A DNA stretch of 6,708 nt from Candidatus Moraniibacteriota bacterium (GTDB taxonomy: Bacteria > Patescibacteriota > Minisyncoccia > Moranbacterales > GWC2-37-73), in assembly GCA_003510895.1 (NCBI GenBank), contig DOKE01000001.1, positions 1 through 6,708 of the forward strand, read 5' to 3'. Numbering within the stretch: the stretch's first letter is position 1; every line of letters starts with the position of its first letter. Below are positions 6,184 to 6,708 of this stretch, piece after piece. The notes below the pieces were generated by a model. That model was given only the letters and a program-made list of their open reading frames with translations. It was not told where the DNA came from and searched no databases. A program made the translations under genes and the position numbers.

Positions 6184-6708
6184 TGGGTTTTAATTTCAAG
6201 TTTGCTTCTGCTTGCAAATTTTTCCAATTTTTCAGAAGCGTTTTCTTTTCTTGAGTCGTCATTTTTTGCCAGCGAAAACAAGCGGCAACGCCGATCATAG
6301 CGGCATTGTCCCCGGTTAGTTCAAGTAGTGGCAAATTATAGATGATGGATGGCAGATTTTTCTGGATGGCTTGACCAAGTTGTTCACGCAATTTTTTGTT
6401 GGCAGAAACACCGCCGGCCAGCATAATAGTTTTTGGTTGATATTTTTCGGCGGCTTTGATAGTTTTGGAAATCAAGACATCAACAGCTGCTTGTTGAAAC
6501 TCATAACAGATTTTAGAAATGTATTCTGCATCCTTCAACAAATCAGGATTTTTTTTCGTTTCGTATAGCACGGCGGTTTTCAGTCCGGAAAAAGAAAAAT
6601 CGAAATTTTTAGAATTTATCATCGGACGAGGGAACTGAACATGGAATTTGCTCGTCGCTCGTCGCTCGTCGCTTGGTTTATATTTTTCGGCTAAAGCTGA
6701 AACAGCCA
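6176..6708 (-). CDS. tsaD: tRNA t6A37 threonylcarbamoyltransferase TsaD, C-terminal part
   Basis: TsaD (Kae1/Gcp family) transfers the threonylcarbamoyl group to A37 of tRNAs reading ANN codons, working with TsaB and TsaE. The window holds the last 176 residues; the 5' part, including the metal-binding HxxxH motif, lies beyond the right edge. The frame runs through the edge, so the ATG at 6622 is internal: it is the Met of the family motif FPRPM. Recognisable segments are AVSALAEKY at the edge, FPRPM then DFSFSGLKTAV, the nucleotide-binding MLAGGVSANKKLR, and TGDNAAMIG with the conserved Asp-Asn. Between AEKY and FPRPM the protein has an unusually long loop encoded by a 7-base tandem repeat (6650-6673). 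No terminator separates it from the next gene, but a promoter overlaps its stop codon. Confidence 0.95.
   Translation of the reverse strand, partial: AVSALAEKYKPSDERRATSKFHVQFPRPMINSKNFDFSFSGLKTAVLYETKKNPDLLKDAEYISKICYEFQQAAVDVLISKTIKAAEKYQPKTIMLAGGVSANKKLREQLGQAIQKNLPSIIYNLPLLELTGDNAAMIGVAACFRWQKMTTQEKKTLLKNWKNLQAEANLKLKPID
6650..6673 (-). repeat. 7-base tandem repeat inside tsaD
   Basis: Three perfect copies and a partial fourth of a 7-base unit (GCTCGTC on the plus strand). Because 7 is not a multiple of three, each copy is read in a different phase, giving SDERRATS. Three full units add 21 bases, or 7 codons, so the frame is kept. The unit is more GC-rich than its surroundings. Confidence 0.9.

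Noticed and set aside
6176..6622. A complete short gene starting at the ATG at 6622
   Set aside because: The frame continues upstream to the edge, and the ATG is the conserved Met of FPRPM in TsaD, so the gene is truncated by the window.
92..6708. Recoded TGA (glycine) as in some Candidate Phyla Radiation groups
   Set aside because: No gene ends in TGA, but all proteins are full length without an in-frame TGA, so there is no positive evidence for recoding.
1..6708. CRISPR array, insertion sequence or phage element
   Set aside because: No regularly spaced repeats, transposase, integrase or terminal inverted repeats were seen. The only tandem repeat is the short one in tsaD.

Overview
This AT-rich window carries six genes and one partial tRNA, all on the minus strand and tightly packed. 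The longest gap between genes is about 190 bases (valS start to the next stop codon). The style suggests an uncultivated bacterium of the Candidate Phyla Radiation (Patescibacteria), probably a Parcubacteria or Moranbacteria-like lineage. The reasons are a secreted VanW protein with a trailing C-terminal tail, an Hsp20 whose N-terminal block and alpha-crystallin domain resemble that group, mostly absent Shine-Dalgarno sequences and short intergenic gaps. This placement rests on recalled family resemblance, not a search. All complete genes end in TAA or TAG and none has an in-frame TGA, so nothing points to a recoded stop.

Reading in the direction of transcription (right to left): the window opens inside tsaD (tRNA t6A modification), whose 5' end is cut off by the edge. 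Its -35-overlapping stop codon leads into a promoter for a 215-residue single-pass membrane protein of unknown function. That gene has the only strong ribosome binding site here and ends at a clear intrinsic terminator. Next comes a possible promoter and a likely transcription unit of valS (valyl-tRNA synthetase), a PrsW-like intramembrane protease 10 bases later, and hsp20 43 bases after that, closed by a hairpin terminator. A VanW-family secreted protein follows, then a promoter and the first 20 nucleotides of a tRNA that runs off the left edge.

Themes: tsaD, valS and the tRNA belong to translation. PrsW-like protease and Hsp20 suggest membrane and protein-folding stress, and VanW and the 215-residue protein belong to the cell envelope. 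Whether the valS-prsW-hsp20 grouping is functional or just compaction cannot be told from one window.

The most unusual features are a 7-base tandem repeat inside tsaD that encodes an extra loop through all three reading phases, a hairpin that exactly fills the predicted leader of the tRNA, and a 13-14 base motif shared by the leaders of hsp20 and the 215-residue gene. No mobile element, CRISPR array or defence system is visible, and I did not find a convincing new multi-gene system.
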